DNA from: Paulownia fortunei
Lineage: Eukaryota > Streptophyta > Magnoliopsida > Lamiales > Paulowniaceae
NCBI GenBank assembly: GCA_019321725.1
Contig: CM033105.1
Location: 12,723,632 to 12,787,631 of the forward strand
DNA: 64,000 bases
Reading direction: 5' to 3'
The notes under the pieces are model-generated. The model searched no databases. It had not been told where the DNA came from and was given only the letters and a program-made list of their open reading frames with translations. Below, piece by piece: positions 49,394 through 59,879 of the stretch (its first letter is position 1; the number at the start of each line of letters is the position of its first letter). The position numbers were made by a program, and so were the translations under genes.

Positions 49394-50005
49394 GCATGCT
49401 TATGTAATATTTTGGGTACCGCATATAGGATAACTTCCTAGAGGATCGCAGGGGTAGACATGAGGTGGACCTCTGGCGGTTACAAGAAGATGGTCCACTT
49501 GATTGTGCCTTTCTTATAATTGATGTGGCGGGTGGGATACTTCTCGGGTGATCACAGGGAAGACAGGGGATGTACATCTAGGAGTCATGGGAGGATGGAC
49601 CACTTGACTGTATCAATCTATTATTAGTCATTTGATTATTGATATTGTGCAGAGCTCTTTCCGGTACATAATAAGTGGGCCAAGGCCCCAATGAAAGAAA
49701 ATAATTTTGAATAAAATATTTTGATTCATGAGTATGCATTCTTAGGACGATATCTTAAAATTCTTTTGCATGTGTTTCACATCATTTTTAACATACATGA
49801 TTTTTACTTATGCGTTAGCTCATATAGTTCATGCATTGTAGATAAGCATGGTGGTAAGCAAGGTTAAATGTGAGAAAATATTTTACTATTTCTCAAAGTA
49901 CTACATTTAACAATATATATATATATATGTAGATGCACACACATGTGCTATCTTGTTAAAATTATTGTTATATCAATATCTATATTTAGTGGTGGGAGTG
50001 TTACA
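49394..50005 (+). mobile_element. Family A LTR copy 3, right part
   Basis: It resumes the LTR after the inserted one and ends GGTGGGAGTGTTACA at 50005, the counterpart of the other family A ends. It carries about 220 extra bases (49420-49640) relative to copies 1 and 2, containing a direct duplication. Confidence 0.78.
49425..49610 (+). repeat. Direct duplication, about 110-bp unit
   Basis: Two imperfect copies follow each other. The first has GGATAACTTCCTAGAGGATC and GATGGTCCACTTGATTG. The second has GGGATACTTCTCGGGTGATC and GATGGACCACTTGACTG. Confidence 0.7.
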
Positions 50006-50299
50006 ATTCGATTATGAGTGAGCATCCAAAATCTGGTTAATAGAATAATAATTGGGATCCTAGAAGCAAATCATAATTTAATCAAAGGGATTTGAGATGA
50101 AGAACTTGAAGATTCATTCTTGATGAGAAAATGATTTGAATCATTTAAAACCTCATCATGCAATTAAGGTACAGTTTCTGAAACTTTCCTATGTAAGGTA
50201 TTAAAACACATAACTTGATCAATTGCATGGGTTCAAGGATATGTCTAATTTACAAATCTTATGTTATTTTTTAATTTTTAATTTCTTCTGTGTTTCGTA
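50006..50299. other. No recognised feature
   Basis: Nothing recognisable in these 294 bases. They are AT-rich and have no homology to the flanking families that I can see. Confidence 0.5.
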
Positions 50300-50748
50300 A
50301 CCTACTAACCCAATATACACCTCCACCAATGCCTATTTTGTGTATCTTAGATGCAATCCCTTCTCGTGGTCCTTCATGAAACAACGTACAGTTGTGCGGT
50401 CTTCCACCAAGGCTGAGTGCAGGTCTGTTTTGCCACTGCTACTAAGCTTCGTTGAGTACGCTCACTTTTTACTGAACTTGGTGTCCATGCTCCTACCTCT
50501 CCAATTATCTATTATGACAATGTCATAGCAACTCATTTTTATTTTAATCTAGTCTTTCACTCGCACATGAAGTATGTTGTAATAGACTATCACTACATCA
50601 GGGATCAAGTTTGGAGTGGTACTCTTTGTCTCACATGTTTTCTCTAATGATCAACTGGCGGATGCTCTTACAAAACCATTCCCTTGAACTTGTTTTTATC
50701 TATTGAAGAACAAGATTGGAATTTTCAAATGGAGCTCCATATTGAGGG
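50300..50748 (+). pseudogene. Copia RNase H end (other lineage)
   Basis: Frames across this stretch read TSTNAYFVYL, FSWSFMKQRTVVRSSTKAECRS (50370-50430), an altered active-site block near 50500 and, after frame changes, SNDQLADALTKPFP at 50640-50685 and CFYLLKNKIGIFKWSSILRG at 50690-50745. This is the last part of the polyprotein of a copia element with ARSSTEAEYRS-type RNase H, as in Ale/Ivana-type elements, different from the Angela copies nearby. RNase H would remove RNA from the RNA-DNA hybrid. Stops occur in the middle. Everything upstream is missing. Confidence 0.8.
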
Positions 50749-51000
50749 GCATATTTTAATAAATATTGTACTTATTTAGTTAATCTCTTATTTTTTGATT
50801 TTATAATTATTTGATTGATTGCATAGCTCTTAATTTTAAGAATCAATCTAAATATTTAATTCATTTGAATTAGGATTGAAAACCTACCTAATTTGAATTC
50901 TGTGCTCTTCTATATTTATTCAATTTCATCAATGGGAAAGGCTAAGCCACTATTATTCAGTTCCCTTAAAATTCATGAATAATCTTAATAGTGGTGCTAC
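50749..51000 (+). mobile_element. 3' LTR of the second copia lineage
   Basis: Right after the end of the RNase H frame and a TTGAGGGG purine tract comes ATATTTTAATAAATATTG, then a TTTATTCAATTTCATCAATGG segment (50916) and ACTATTATTCAGTTC (50950), a layout typical of short copia LTRs. The exact right end is uncertain. The LTR is about 250 bases. Confidence 0.55.
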
Positions 51001-51603
51001 AGAAAATTAGATACCTCTCGAATACTTATACGGCTCCAATACTAGGAGGATATACATAAATGATACAACTATGGGTTAACCAAAAATTAAAACAAAAAAT
51101 AAAATAAAATGAATACAATATCGAATACAGTTAGTAGGAATATCTGTTATGTTGTGAATGCTGTGAGATACTTAATGATAATTTATAAAAATTAGAGGTC
51201 AAACTGAAGAATACAAAGTATAAAAATGAAAGCTATTTTTATTTTTTTGAAGTACATCTTTTACTTATCTATCTTCCTTAACATCTATAGTATCTTATTT
51301 TTAATTAAAACATGAGTCAAATGAGTTGAACAAGCAATCTTTTATTTAAATACATTATTAAAAAGCAATATCTATATATAAAGTTATATAATTATATACT
51401 ATAATTTCTATTTAACAATAAAAATTTATTTTATTTCTATTATATGTGAAAATATGAATTTTTAATAAACAAATAAACAATAGACAGAACAATTAAAAAA
51501 CTCTAATTTTTCAAAATTGATGATTGTTTAGAATTATTTTGATGTAAATTTATTGTTGTTATGTCTGTACATAAATATTATAAATCGTATCCCACCTATA
51601 TAG
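51001..51603. other. AT-rich sequence upstream of PPR remnant
   Basis: 600 bases of very AT-rich sequence. I see no coding part, no promoter that can be tied to the PPR remnant and no repeat family. A stop at 51601-51603 closes the PPR frame on its left. Confidence 0.5.
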
Positions 51604-52790
51604 TTAGGATTTTGTCGTGACCCATTTATTACAAGCGCTTTGATTAAGTTCTATGCGTTGAATCATGATATGGCGACAGCAGAGAGCTGTTTGGGGAAAT
51701 TCCTGTGAGAGATGTGGTGTTATGGACTGCCATGATTGATGGTTACGGAAAAATGGGGAATGTTGAGAAAGCGAGGGTATTGTTTGATGAAATGCTAGAG
51801 AGGAATGTGATCTCTTGGAGTGCAATAATGGCAGCGTATTCACGAATAAGTGATTTCAAAGAAGTGTTGTGCTTGTATAGAAGAGTGGGAGCCTTAAGTT
51901 TGAAGCCTAATGAGTCGGTTCTTGTGAGTGCTCTTACCGCGTGCGCTCATCTTGGTGCATTAGCACAAGGCTTATGGATACACTCATATGCTGAGAAATG
52001 TAAATACATTTCCAATTCTATACTAGACACGGCATTGGTTGACATGTACTCGAAATGCGGTTGTGTGAAATTGGCTTTAACTGTTTTTGAAGAGATTCAT
52101 GACAAGGATATTGGAGCCTGGAATGCTATCATATCTGGGGTGGCAATGAATGGGTACGGGATGAAATCACTTGAATTGTTTGATGACATGGTCTTGAGTG
52201 GGACTCAAGCCACTTTTGTTGCTGCTCTCACTGCTTGTACTCGTGCTAAGTTGGTTGAAAACGGCCTTTGTTTGTTTGAAAATATGAGTAGAGTCTACAA
52301 GATTGAGCCAAAGATCGAGCACTATGCTTGTGTGATTGACCTTTTGGCAAGATCTGGTAAGTTAGAGGAAGCTGAGAAATTTATTGATGAGAAAATGTGT
52401 GGAATTGGTGATGGGGATAATAATGTATGGGGAGCTCTGCTAGGGGCATGTAGGACTTATGGGAAGGTTGATATTGGGAATAGGTTGTGGAGAAAGCTAG
52501 CTAATAAGGGAGTGGCCGACTATGGGATTCATGTACTTGCATATAATATGTACCGGGAAGCTGGCTGGGATGCTGAAGCAAAGAGTGTTAGGAGATTGAT
52601 TGAGAAGAAACAAATGAAGAAAAAACCTGGCTGCAGTGCAATAGAAGTTAATGGAATTATTCAAGAGTTCCTTGCTGGTGATGTATTACATCCTCAGGCA
52701 GACAAAATATGTAAAATTCTTGATTTTTTACTATGGGATGTATCATGTCCAGTAGCATTATATGAGTATGATGAAACCAGTAATCCATAA
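51604..52790 (+). pseudogene. PLS-class PPR protein, E subgroup, 5'-truncated
   Basis: The main frame (51705-52790) has 361 codons, starts at GTG and has no true ATG start. Intact E-subgroup proteins are usually 500-700 residues. Plant-type 31-36-residue helix pairs occur in order: DVVLWTAMIDGYGKMGNVEKAR (res 3-33), NVISWSAIMAAYSR (34-68), LVSALTACAHLGALAQG (69-103), LDTALVDMYSKCGCV (104-132), IGAWNAIISGVAMNGYG (133-167), TFVAALTACTRAKLVENG (168-202) and HYACVIDLLARSGKLEEAEK (203-230). E/E+ motifs follow (WGALLGACRTYGK, KKKPGCSAIEVNGIIQEF, about 240-345). Such proteins bind RNA in organelles and help C-to-U editing. No DYW domain follows. A homologous upstream stretch reads DPFITSALIKFYALNHDMATAE in another frame (51619-51685), so a frameshift lies near 51685-51690. 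About three residues seem missing at SGTQATF (about 52205). The first 200 or so residues and any targeting peptide are absent. Confidence 0.88.
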
Positions 52791-52968
52791 TATTTCGTTG
52801 TCATAGGTTTCGGTATTAACTTTTGCGTTTTTTACTAGAGAGAGATATATTGTTCCGTATGAATTCCATCAGATATAAAATGACCAATGCTATTGTTACG
52901 TATGAATTCCATCATCAATACATGGATTGTTCTTTTTAACAATTTTGTGGATAAAGCGGTCATGATAT

Positions 52969-53410
52969 TTTTTTTTTCTTTTTAACAAAAAAGAAGGAAA
53001 TTCCAATTCTTTTGTTTACAAAAAGTTCACATGGAGATGTAGTGACCCTAGTTAAAGTTTTTGCCCAATCTGGATACAAAATATCCTTAAAAAAAGCAGG
53101 GTTCCTTATACAGAATTTTAAAACCAAAAGTTGAGGCAGCCATGTATACCAGAGAGTCGGCTGCCCTGTTATTCTCCCCGATATCCAAAATACAGGCTAA
53201 CATTCTTGAATCTAGTCAGGTTCCCAAGCAATCCCCCTGTAGTGTTGCTAGAGTTTTGTTGTGCGTGGGGGGGGGGGGGGGGTTGCTTCCTGCTGAGTGT
53301 AAAAGGAAATTGGAATCAGTTTCCAAATAAAATCCACATTATTCATGGAAAGAGCTAGCAATAATCCTTTTTCTGATGCCCATAATTCTGCTACATTATT
53401 AGAATTAATT
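52969..53410 (-). pseudogene. LINE remnant: RNase H domain and poly(A)
   Basis: The minus strand has NVAELWASEKGLLLALSMNN at 53335-53395 (start of an RNase H helix) and ADSLVYMAASTFGFKILYKE at 53110-53170 (its C-terminal part), with a G run in between. This fits RVT_3-type RNase H at the end of plant LINE polyproteins, or the non-LTR-derived RNase H genes. The stretch TTTTTTTTTCTTTTTAAC at 52969-52986 is a degraded poly(A) tail on the minus strand, so I read the piece as a 5'-truncated insertion. It lies 180 bases after the PPR stop. Confidence 0.65.
53267..53282 (+). repeat. Run of 16 G
   Basis: Sixteen consecutive G inside the LINE RNase H remnant. Mononucleotide G runs this long are rare in plant DNA and are prone to sequencing and assembly error. 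It also shifts the frame of the remnant. Confidence 0.9.
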
Positions 53411-54852
53411 CCTTGTGATTGGTATGTAGAAATGAAATTAACAAGAATGAAATGAATTTAGGAATGAAATAATAATGAAAAATCAATGATATGATTATAG
53501 CATTCCTTGGTATGTACAAATAATGGAATAGGCATTCTTTCCATGATTCCAATCTCATAGTTGGTAATCAAAATTGATCGCTAGTATTTGAATAAAATTA
53601 TCTTTAATGACAAAATTACCTTTGATTAAAAAACTTTTAAATACGTTGTGTATAAATAAGTCTGTTACAAGTTTAGTCGGTATTAAACATTATATATATA
53701 TTAATATACATAAAATCCCATACGGATATAAATTTTTTATTAAATAACAATGATAGATTTTTTTGTGTTTGTTTAGTTTTATTAGGATGATAATGAATTT
53801 GGATAAAACTGAGACCCACTCGCCCCGCCTCGCCTTGCTTGGGGCGGGTTATGAAATTATAAACTAGTCTCGGGTTTTAATTTTCAGAACGTAGCTCGAC
53901 TAGAACTCGATTCATTATATTGCATATATTTTTTTATTATATATAGTTCATGTAATGTATATTTATATATAAGTATATATGAAAAAATATGTGTATGTCA
54001 CACATATACTCATATATAAAATGCTAATATAATAACATTATAACTTAAAAAATACTTAAATAATAAAAGTAATAAATATATTTTTAAATTTTTAAAAATT
54101 AAAACAAATACATATATACTTGTAAATAATTAATTGTTCGTTATTTTATCATATTTAAAAAGTTATGATAATATTTTATTTAGAAAATATTTTTTTAATA
54201 TTTAAAATTATAAAGCGGGTTTGATAAGTCCAACTTGCTAAGTTTTGGTTTGAGGTGAGTTCGAGTCTATAAAAATCTTGATGGGTCGGGTCTCGGGGTT
54301 TGACAAATCTACCCAAACTTAACATGTTGTCATTCCTAAATTTTATAAAACACTTTTATCAAATTTAAGAGGATAATTTTGTTAAAAATAAATATAAGTC
54401 AATTCTTTACTTATTGGGAATACAAACCCACATGGGAGAGAGAAAATGACTAATTTTATACTTTGAGAATGATCATTCTTATGAAATAGAGATTTATAAT
54501 ATTAAATTATACTAATTATGTAATCGAGAATAGATTTGAAAATACTCATTCCATAAACATTCTATTATTGCATACCATTCATGTCATAATAAAAAAAGAC
54601 GATAGAAAAGTACCACTATCATCCCTCATTAAACCTCCTATTCCATATGAGTAAATGAAACATCAATAATTAATTTGTAGTTATTTTTTGTCAGAGTTTG
54701 CATTTTAAGCTTAGTTCTTGAGGTTGTTGGTTTGTTGGGTGTGTTGTGCAGAATAAGTTTGGGCAAAGGAAGTAGCTTTGGACCTGAGGAATCTAGGTTT
54801 AGTTTTATTTCGAAAGATGGCCTCATTATAGCAGACCACTTTAACCATGGTG
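53411..54852. other. AT-rich region with possible inverted ends
   Basis: No gene is recognised. The word GGTATGTACAAATAATGG at about 53510 recurs reverse-complemented as GGTATGCAATAATAGAATG near 54560-54580, which could mark a degraded non-autonomous DNA transposon of about 1.06 kb. Within it lies a small GC-rich hairpin at 53822-53850 (CGCCCC...GGGGCG) and a second GGGTCGGGTCTCGGGG-type stretch near 54285. The 54638-54826 minus frame (62 codons) has no known match. Confidence 0.35.
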
Positions 54853-55173
54853 TGTTTGACTAGTGCTTGATTAATCAAATAGATGGGTCATTTTATACTC
54901 TTCTAATAATTTTTTTTATCAATCACTATCAATAAAATTGACATTTCTTTTTATTTTTATTTATTTTATTTAAATTTAGATGAAGCCCCCTAAATCATAC
55001 ATAATCATTGGACATAATTGTGCATATGAATGGTGATATGAAATATGCTTTTATAACTTTAGTCTTAAATCATTCTAAGTTGAGAGTTATTGAGACGAGA
55101 CATCAATAATTCAATAAGATTTGCACAAAATGATGCATGATCATAAGGAGAATTTCTCATTTCATGACTAATG
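54853..55173 (+). mobile_element. Copia LTR start piece (plus)
   Basis: It starts TGTTTGACTAGTGCTTG and follows the beginning of the Angela-like LTR family in sense orientation (TATACTCTTCTAATAA, then GTGCATATGAATGGTGATATG). It is cut off at 55173 where an LTR in the opposite orientation begins. Confidence 0.7.
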
Positions 55174-55650
55174 TGTTGGTTTTGCATGATCCCGGATGCG
55201 TAACACCATGGAATTTAAAAAATCTCAAAATTTTTATTTAGAAGTATGTCATATGTGAATTAAACATATGCAGAACCCATGGGATTGATCAATTGTGTAT
55301 TTTAATACCTAGTAGGGAAAACTTTTAGAAACTTTATGTGATTCATTTTTTGTTAAGACGATGTATGAAATGATTTAAGTTGTTGACTCACTGCAATCAT
55401 AATATGCTCACAATACTTTTGACTTAATTGAACAATTAATTATTTTGATCAATTAATCATCTTGGAATAAATCTATTAAATCCAGGAACCAACAAATCAT
55501 GAGTAGCGTCGAACAACATGGCATGTAAATCTAGATATAGGTGAAGTAGCAAAACTTTGCAATTATGAATACTTTGCGAATATGGTCCTTCCAACAACTA
55601 ATTCCCCTATTGAGCCTAGGGCATAGGTTATTAGTCGAAAACCATTGTAA
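55174..55650 (-). mobile_element. Copia LTR start piece (minus), with internal deletions
   Basis: It starts TGTTGGTTTTGCATGATCCC and shows blocks of the family in order (GTCCTTCCAACAACTAATTCCC near 55581), but is shorter than the family because blocks are missing between. It ends near 55650 in front of LINE sequence. Confidence 0.7.
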
Positions 55651-55696
55651 TTAAAAAAAACCAAATGTAGCCTTCTGGAAATCCTCTCAACCCCCC

Positions 55697-55714
55697 AAAC
55701 CCTAACCCTAACCC
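55697..55714 (+). repeat. Short telomere-like motif
   Basis: AAACCCTAACCCTAACCC, two and a half CCCTAA-type units. It lies 14 bases before the first codon of the LINE ORF1-like frame. Too short to be an interstitial telomere array. Confidence 0.7.
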
Positions 55715-55727
55715 GCCACTACTAAAG

Positions 55728-56319
55728 TTGTCGGATCCCCCACCATTAACAAAGACCTTTGCTTCCATCCTCTATTCACCAGCAATGGTTGATCACCTAC
55801 TTCTTCAGTCTGATTATTCCTTGAAGAAAGTTTTCAGTAACTCGGAAGGAAATTATTATTGTTGGGTGTCTTCATACAGAGAGGAAAAACTCATTCAATT
55901 TTGTAGGGATGAGAATGAAATGGCTATACTATTCAATTATTCTCTTATTGGGAAATTCTTGCATGGCAACCCAAATATTCATAACATTCAGAGAAAGTTC
56001 TTGGCATTAGGACTCACTAGAGCTTCATATGTTGGTGTTGTTAACATTAAATGCATACTTATCAAATTGACGAGTGAAGAGGTTTTCATGAGAATTTAGA
56101 CAAGGTAGAATCTATATTTATACAAATTCCCATGAGGGTTTTTAGCTGGAGTCCAACCTTTGATACAAAAATTGAATCCTCCATAGTGCTTGTTTGGATC
56201 AATCTATCAGTGCAAACATGTTAGTCACAAATTATTTGAATGTCAAGGTGTCCTTGTTAGTTCAAAAATCTCTGCCCAATAAGTGAAAAGAAAAACAATA
56301 GACGGGTGAATCAAATAAT
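55728..56319 (+). pseudogene. LINE ORF1-like protein with DUF4283
   Basis: The frame (123 codons from a TTG at 55728, with no ATG start) reads PPPLTKTFASIL, then FNYSLIGKFLHGNPNIHNIQRK (55935-56000), LGLTRASYVGVV, ILIKLTSEEVFMRI. This is DUF4283, found in ORF1-type proteins of plant L1 elements that bind element RNA, and in related zinc-knuckle proteins. After the stop at 56097 the homology continues with PMRVFSWSPTFDTKIESSIV at 56129-56190 and then fades with stops. The piece is cut at 56320 by a copia LTR. ORF2 is absent, and a separate LINE tail lies at 52969-53410 on the other strand. It could instead be from a non-LINE DUF4283 gene. Confidence 0.75.
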
Positions 56320-57948
56320 TGTTAGAGTAGTGTCTGGCATGTCATTTGATGGCTGTTATTATACTCTTGTTCAAACACTCTCATTCAAAATATATTAATA
56401 AAATTGGCCATTTTTTTTATCTTTAATTGTACTTAGACAATCAGATAAAGTCTATAAACCATATATAGCTACGAGGTATGATTGTGCATATGATGGTGAT
56501 CGTGGAATATACCTCTATGATTTTGGTCTTAAACTAGTTTGGAGTCAATGGTTTATTGAAATGGGACATTGATAAACCAGTAAGATTTGTGTGCATCATG
56601 CATGCTCGAAAGAAGGATTTCTCCCTCCATAGGCATCTACATGGGGACACTAGTACATTTGTGTGGGTGTTTGTTAGGGAATGATTACACCGAACCGGCC
56701 TGTAGGAAATTTTCGATTGGAAATATTGTTCTTCGAATAAGAAGTTTTTAGTTACGATAGTGCATGAATTAGTCCTTGGTCTTGAGGCACCAATGTAGTA
56801 TTGTGCACGACATTATATACTTTGATGTATTTTCTGATTACATGATAATTACAAGAGAGTTTATGTTGGGAATATGATCCTTATATATGGAGGTTAATGA
56901 GTGATCAATAAAAAATTCATCACCGATCTGAAAAAATAGGTGAATCTTCTATACTTTTCATGATCTTTGACTCAAACGTCTCTGTCTAAAGGAGGATGAA
57001 TATTAGACTAGGATTTTCTAATAATTCATCAGTGGCCAATTTGATTAGAAATGAAATCATAGTTAGTCAATTATGATTTTGACTAATAATCCATACTGTG
57101 GACTTAATCGGGAGATTAGTTAATGGAAGGACAGTTAATGGAAGGACAGGACTTACATGGTACTCATAATAGAAATAGGTTTGTTTGCTAATTCACTTAA
57201 GACTAGGTAGTCAAAAGGCACTACTAGGTGCTACCCTTAACTTGTGGGTTCTTAAAATTGAGTTAATTTAAAGGCAAATTAATTAATCGAGATATATATT
57301 TATATTGCTTAAGTTGCAAGAGTAGCAAGCCCACTACTAACTCAATTGTTAACTTAATGGATCACACATAAATTGGAATAGTCCACTTCTATAGAGAATA
57401 TAATCCAATGAGTTGGATTAAGTTAATTAATGGAGATTAATAATTTGGGCTAGAATTAAATTAACAAGTTCAAATAATTCACCAAAATTAATAATATAAT
57501 TATTTAATTGGACCTAATAAAGATTAATAGTTCTTTAGAAGTTAATTAATTAATTAATTAGTGAGCTTTAAATTAATTTAGGAGGTTAAATTTATTTAAT
57601 CAATTTAAATAATTGAGTTATTTAAATTGAACCTAATTTGATTAGGTAGCCTAATGGAACCAATTAATTAATTGATCGGATCATTTAATTAAATTGGACT
57701 TGAATTAATTGATGGAGATCAATTAAAGTCAAAGTTCAAGTCCAAGTCCAAGTCCAAGTTGATGGGCTCGTAGGAGAGACCTACGTAGAAGTCTTGGAGA
57801 TTAAGTCTAAGACATGTTGTCTTAGATGGAAATTAATCAAACTTCTAGTATCGAAAATAATGAATTAACATAAGAAAGAAAGAGATTGAGATAAACATGA
57901 AAAGGGAATCGAATATACTTGAAATTAAATTGATCAAACTTGTGTATT
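56320..57948 (+). mobile_element. Angela-like copia LTR (plus)
   Basis: It begins TGTTAGAGTAGTGTCTGGC, the sense start of the family, and follows it for 1.6 kb, including ATAAAGTCTATAAACCATA at 56443 and the AATTAATT blocks at 57280-57720. A short (CAAGTC)n run lies at 57737-57759, an addition or variant not seen in other copies. It does not reach the family end CAAACCCAACA. Confidence 0.75.
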
Positions 57949-57980
57949 GTTGAGTAGGATTTGTGTATTGTTGAGTAGGA
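57941..57980 (+). repeat. Exact 20-bp tandem duplication
   Basis: TTGTGTATTGTTGAGTAGGA occurs twice in immediate succession (57941-57960 and 57961-57980), spanning the LTR start. Confidence 0.95.
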
Positions 57981-59089
57981 TGCCCAGTGCCCCAATTAGA
58001 TTGGGTGTATTATACACTTTTTCTTTTGTAAAACAATCTTATTGAGAATTATATTATTAAAAAGGTATTTTCTTTATCTTATGTCTTGCATATTTTATTT
58101 CTATATATTAGATAAAGTTCTTAGATCAAATTTAACTACGGAGTATGCTCGCGCATATGATGACGATCATAGAACATGCCTCTAAAGCTTTGGTGCTAAA
58201 TAAGTTGAGAGTTGAGAGTTTTTTTAGATGGGACATCAAATAGGTTAGTAAGACTCTTACATACGATGCATACTTGTGAGACGAGAATAACATATTCTAT
58301 TAGCATTAGCATAGAGACACAAGTATATGTATGTGGGTACTTGTTAGGGAACAAGTACACTGAACATGGCTTGCAAGAAATTCACAATTGGAGGCTTTTC
58401 TTGTTGAAATAAATTTTTTTGTGTTGCGATAGTACATGGCTAGTGTTCGGACTTGAGGCACGATGCTAGGCTTGTATGCATCCTGCAGTATTTTAATATA
58501 TTTTTTGATTGCTTGATAATCACAAAGGGGGTATGTTGGGTGTTTCACTAGTGTGTATAAAAGTTTATCAATTGCCAATATTGAATTCGATACTTGTCTT
58601 TTTAAACAAGAAAATCTCTTATATTTTCATAGTTCATGATTCAAAAACCTTGGCTAAAACAAGATGAATCATGATTCATCAGGAATATTGGAACTTGCAT
58701 TGGGATCATAGTTATTAAATCATTTAGGATTTTGACTTATAATCCATGCCCTAAATTCAATCGGGAGATTAGCTGTCGAAAGGACCGTACATATATGATA
58801 CTGAAAACTAAAATAGATTTACTCACTATTTCACTTAAAACTAGTTTGCCATGATTACTTGATAGGTGTTTTTATGGATAGTGAGGTTCTTGAAATTAAG
58901 GAGTTAATTCCAAATGGATTAATTAATTAGATTAATTAATTAGAATAATTATTATTCATAAGTTGCAAATGTTTTAAGCCCAATACTAGCTTAAAAGTGA
59001 ACCTAAGAGGGTCACACATCTTTATGGAAAGTAACATTTCTAATTTTGGGATTTATCTAATAGTTGGAAATTAATTAATTAATATTTGA
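57949..59089 (+). mobile_element. Second copia LTR start (plus), truncated
   Basis: TGTTGAGTAGGATGCCCAG at 57969 is an LTR start of the same family. It follows the family to about 59085, with the block GATAAAGTTCTTAGATC near 58110, and is cut by the Tat-like LTR at 59090. The start is preceded by an exact 20-bp copy of its own first bases and upstream sequence. Confidence 0.72.
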
Positions 59090-59373
59090 TGTGGTATGGA
59101 TCTAAATCCTCCAAATTCATCTCCTCATGTGCATTCAACTCTTAAGTGGGTTCCTGACTGTGACACACACAGTCGTTAGGGAGCCGGGGTTATCCCAACA
59201 AAAACCCTTCGACGCTCAAGTCAAAAATATAACAAGTTGATAATTTTAAAGTGGAGAACTGAAAGCTGTAGAGAACTAAATAAGATTGTGTAAATTATAA
59301 GAATTGGTGATATTTATAATGTAGATTAGAGGGTTTTCATGGGCTTAGCTTGTTTTGCGCTCATAACCCATCA
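59090..59373 (-). repeat. 3' LTR of Tat-like element 2
   Basis: In sense it runs TGATGGGTTATGAGCGC to GATCCATACCACA, with TTATAAATATCACC-like promoter sequence and TTTGACTTGAGCGTCGAAGG, the R/U5-type block of this family. Length 284 bases, compared with 448 for 6944-7391. Confidence 0.7.
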
Positions 59374-59879
59374 TAAGCCCCTTACTCTCCGGTAAGCCTC
59401 GCGTATGGAGGGTTGGTCGAGAGTAGAGAGTGTTTGGAGCAGCCCACCTCTTGAGGTGAGTAGCTTGGAGTAGATTCACTTGATTGTAAAGTTAGCTCAT
59501 TTTAATTCCTATGTATGGAATTGACTGTATTTGATGGGAGCATCTCTTTTTGGGAGATAAACTTTCAAGCTACGGCATGCGTTCACCATTAGTTAATGTC
59601 CCTTTCAATTTTGACATCGGATTGGTTGAAAAATCTTCTTATTCCTTTGTTATTTTTGTTTTTTCTTTTTTTTATTATTACCCTATTCCCTTTCATCTTG
59701 TAATCTTTAGGGTTTTCTTTGGGGCTTCTTCTCAAACACCTTTCGTACGAGTCAAAATCTTGAGAAAAACTTCGATGGTTTGTGTTGGGGAAGCTATGCT
59801 TAGAATTAGCAGGCTGCCAATATTGAATATTACTGGTGAGAACTATTGGAACATAGGGAATCCAACTTCCATTCCCAAC

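Noticed and set aside
49911..49928. (AT)n run as a feature of interest
   Set aside because: Ordinary short AT repeat within a family A LTR.
55697..55714. Interstitial telomere
   Set aside because: Only about 18 bases. Too short to indicate a former chromosome end.
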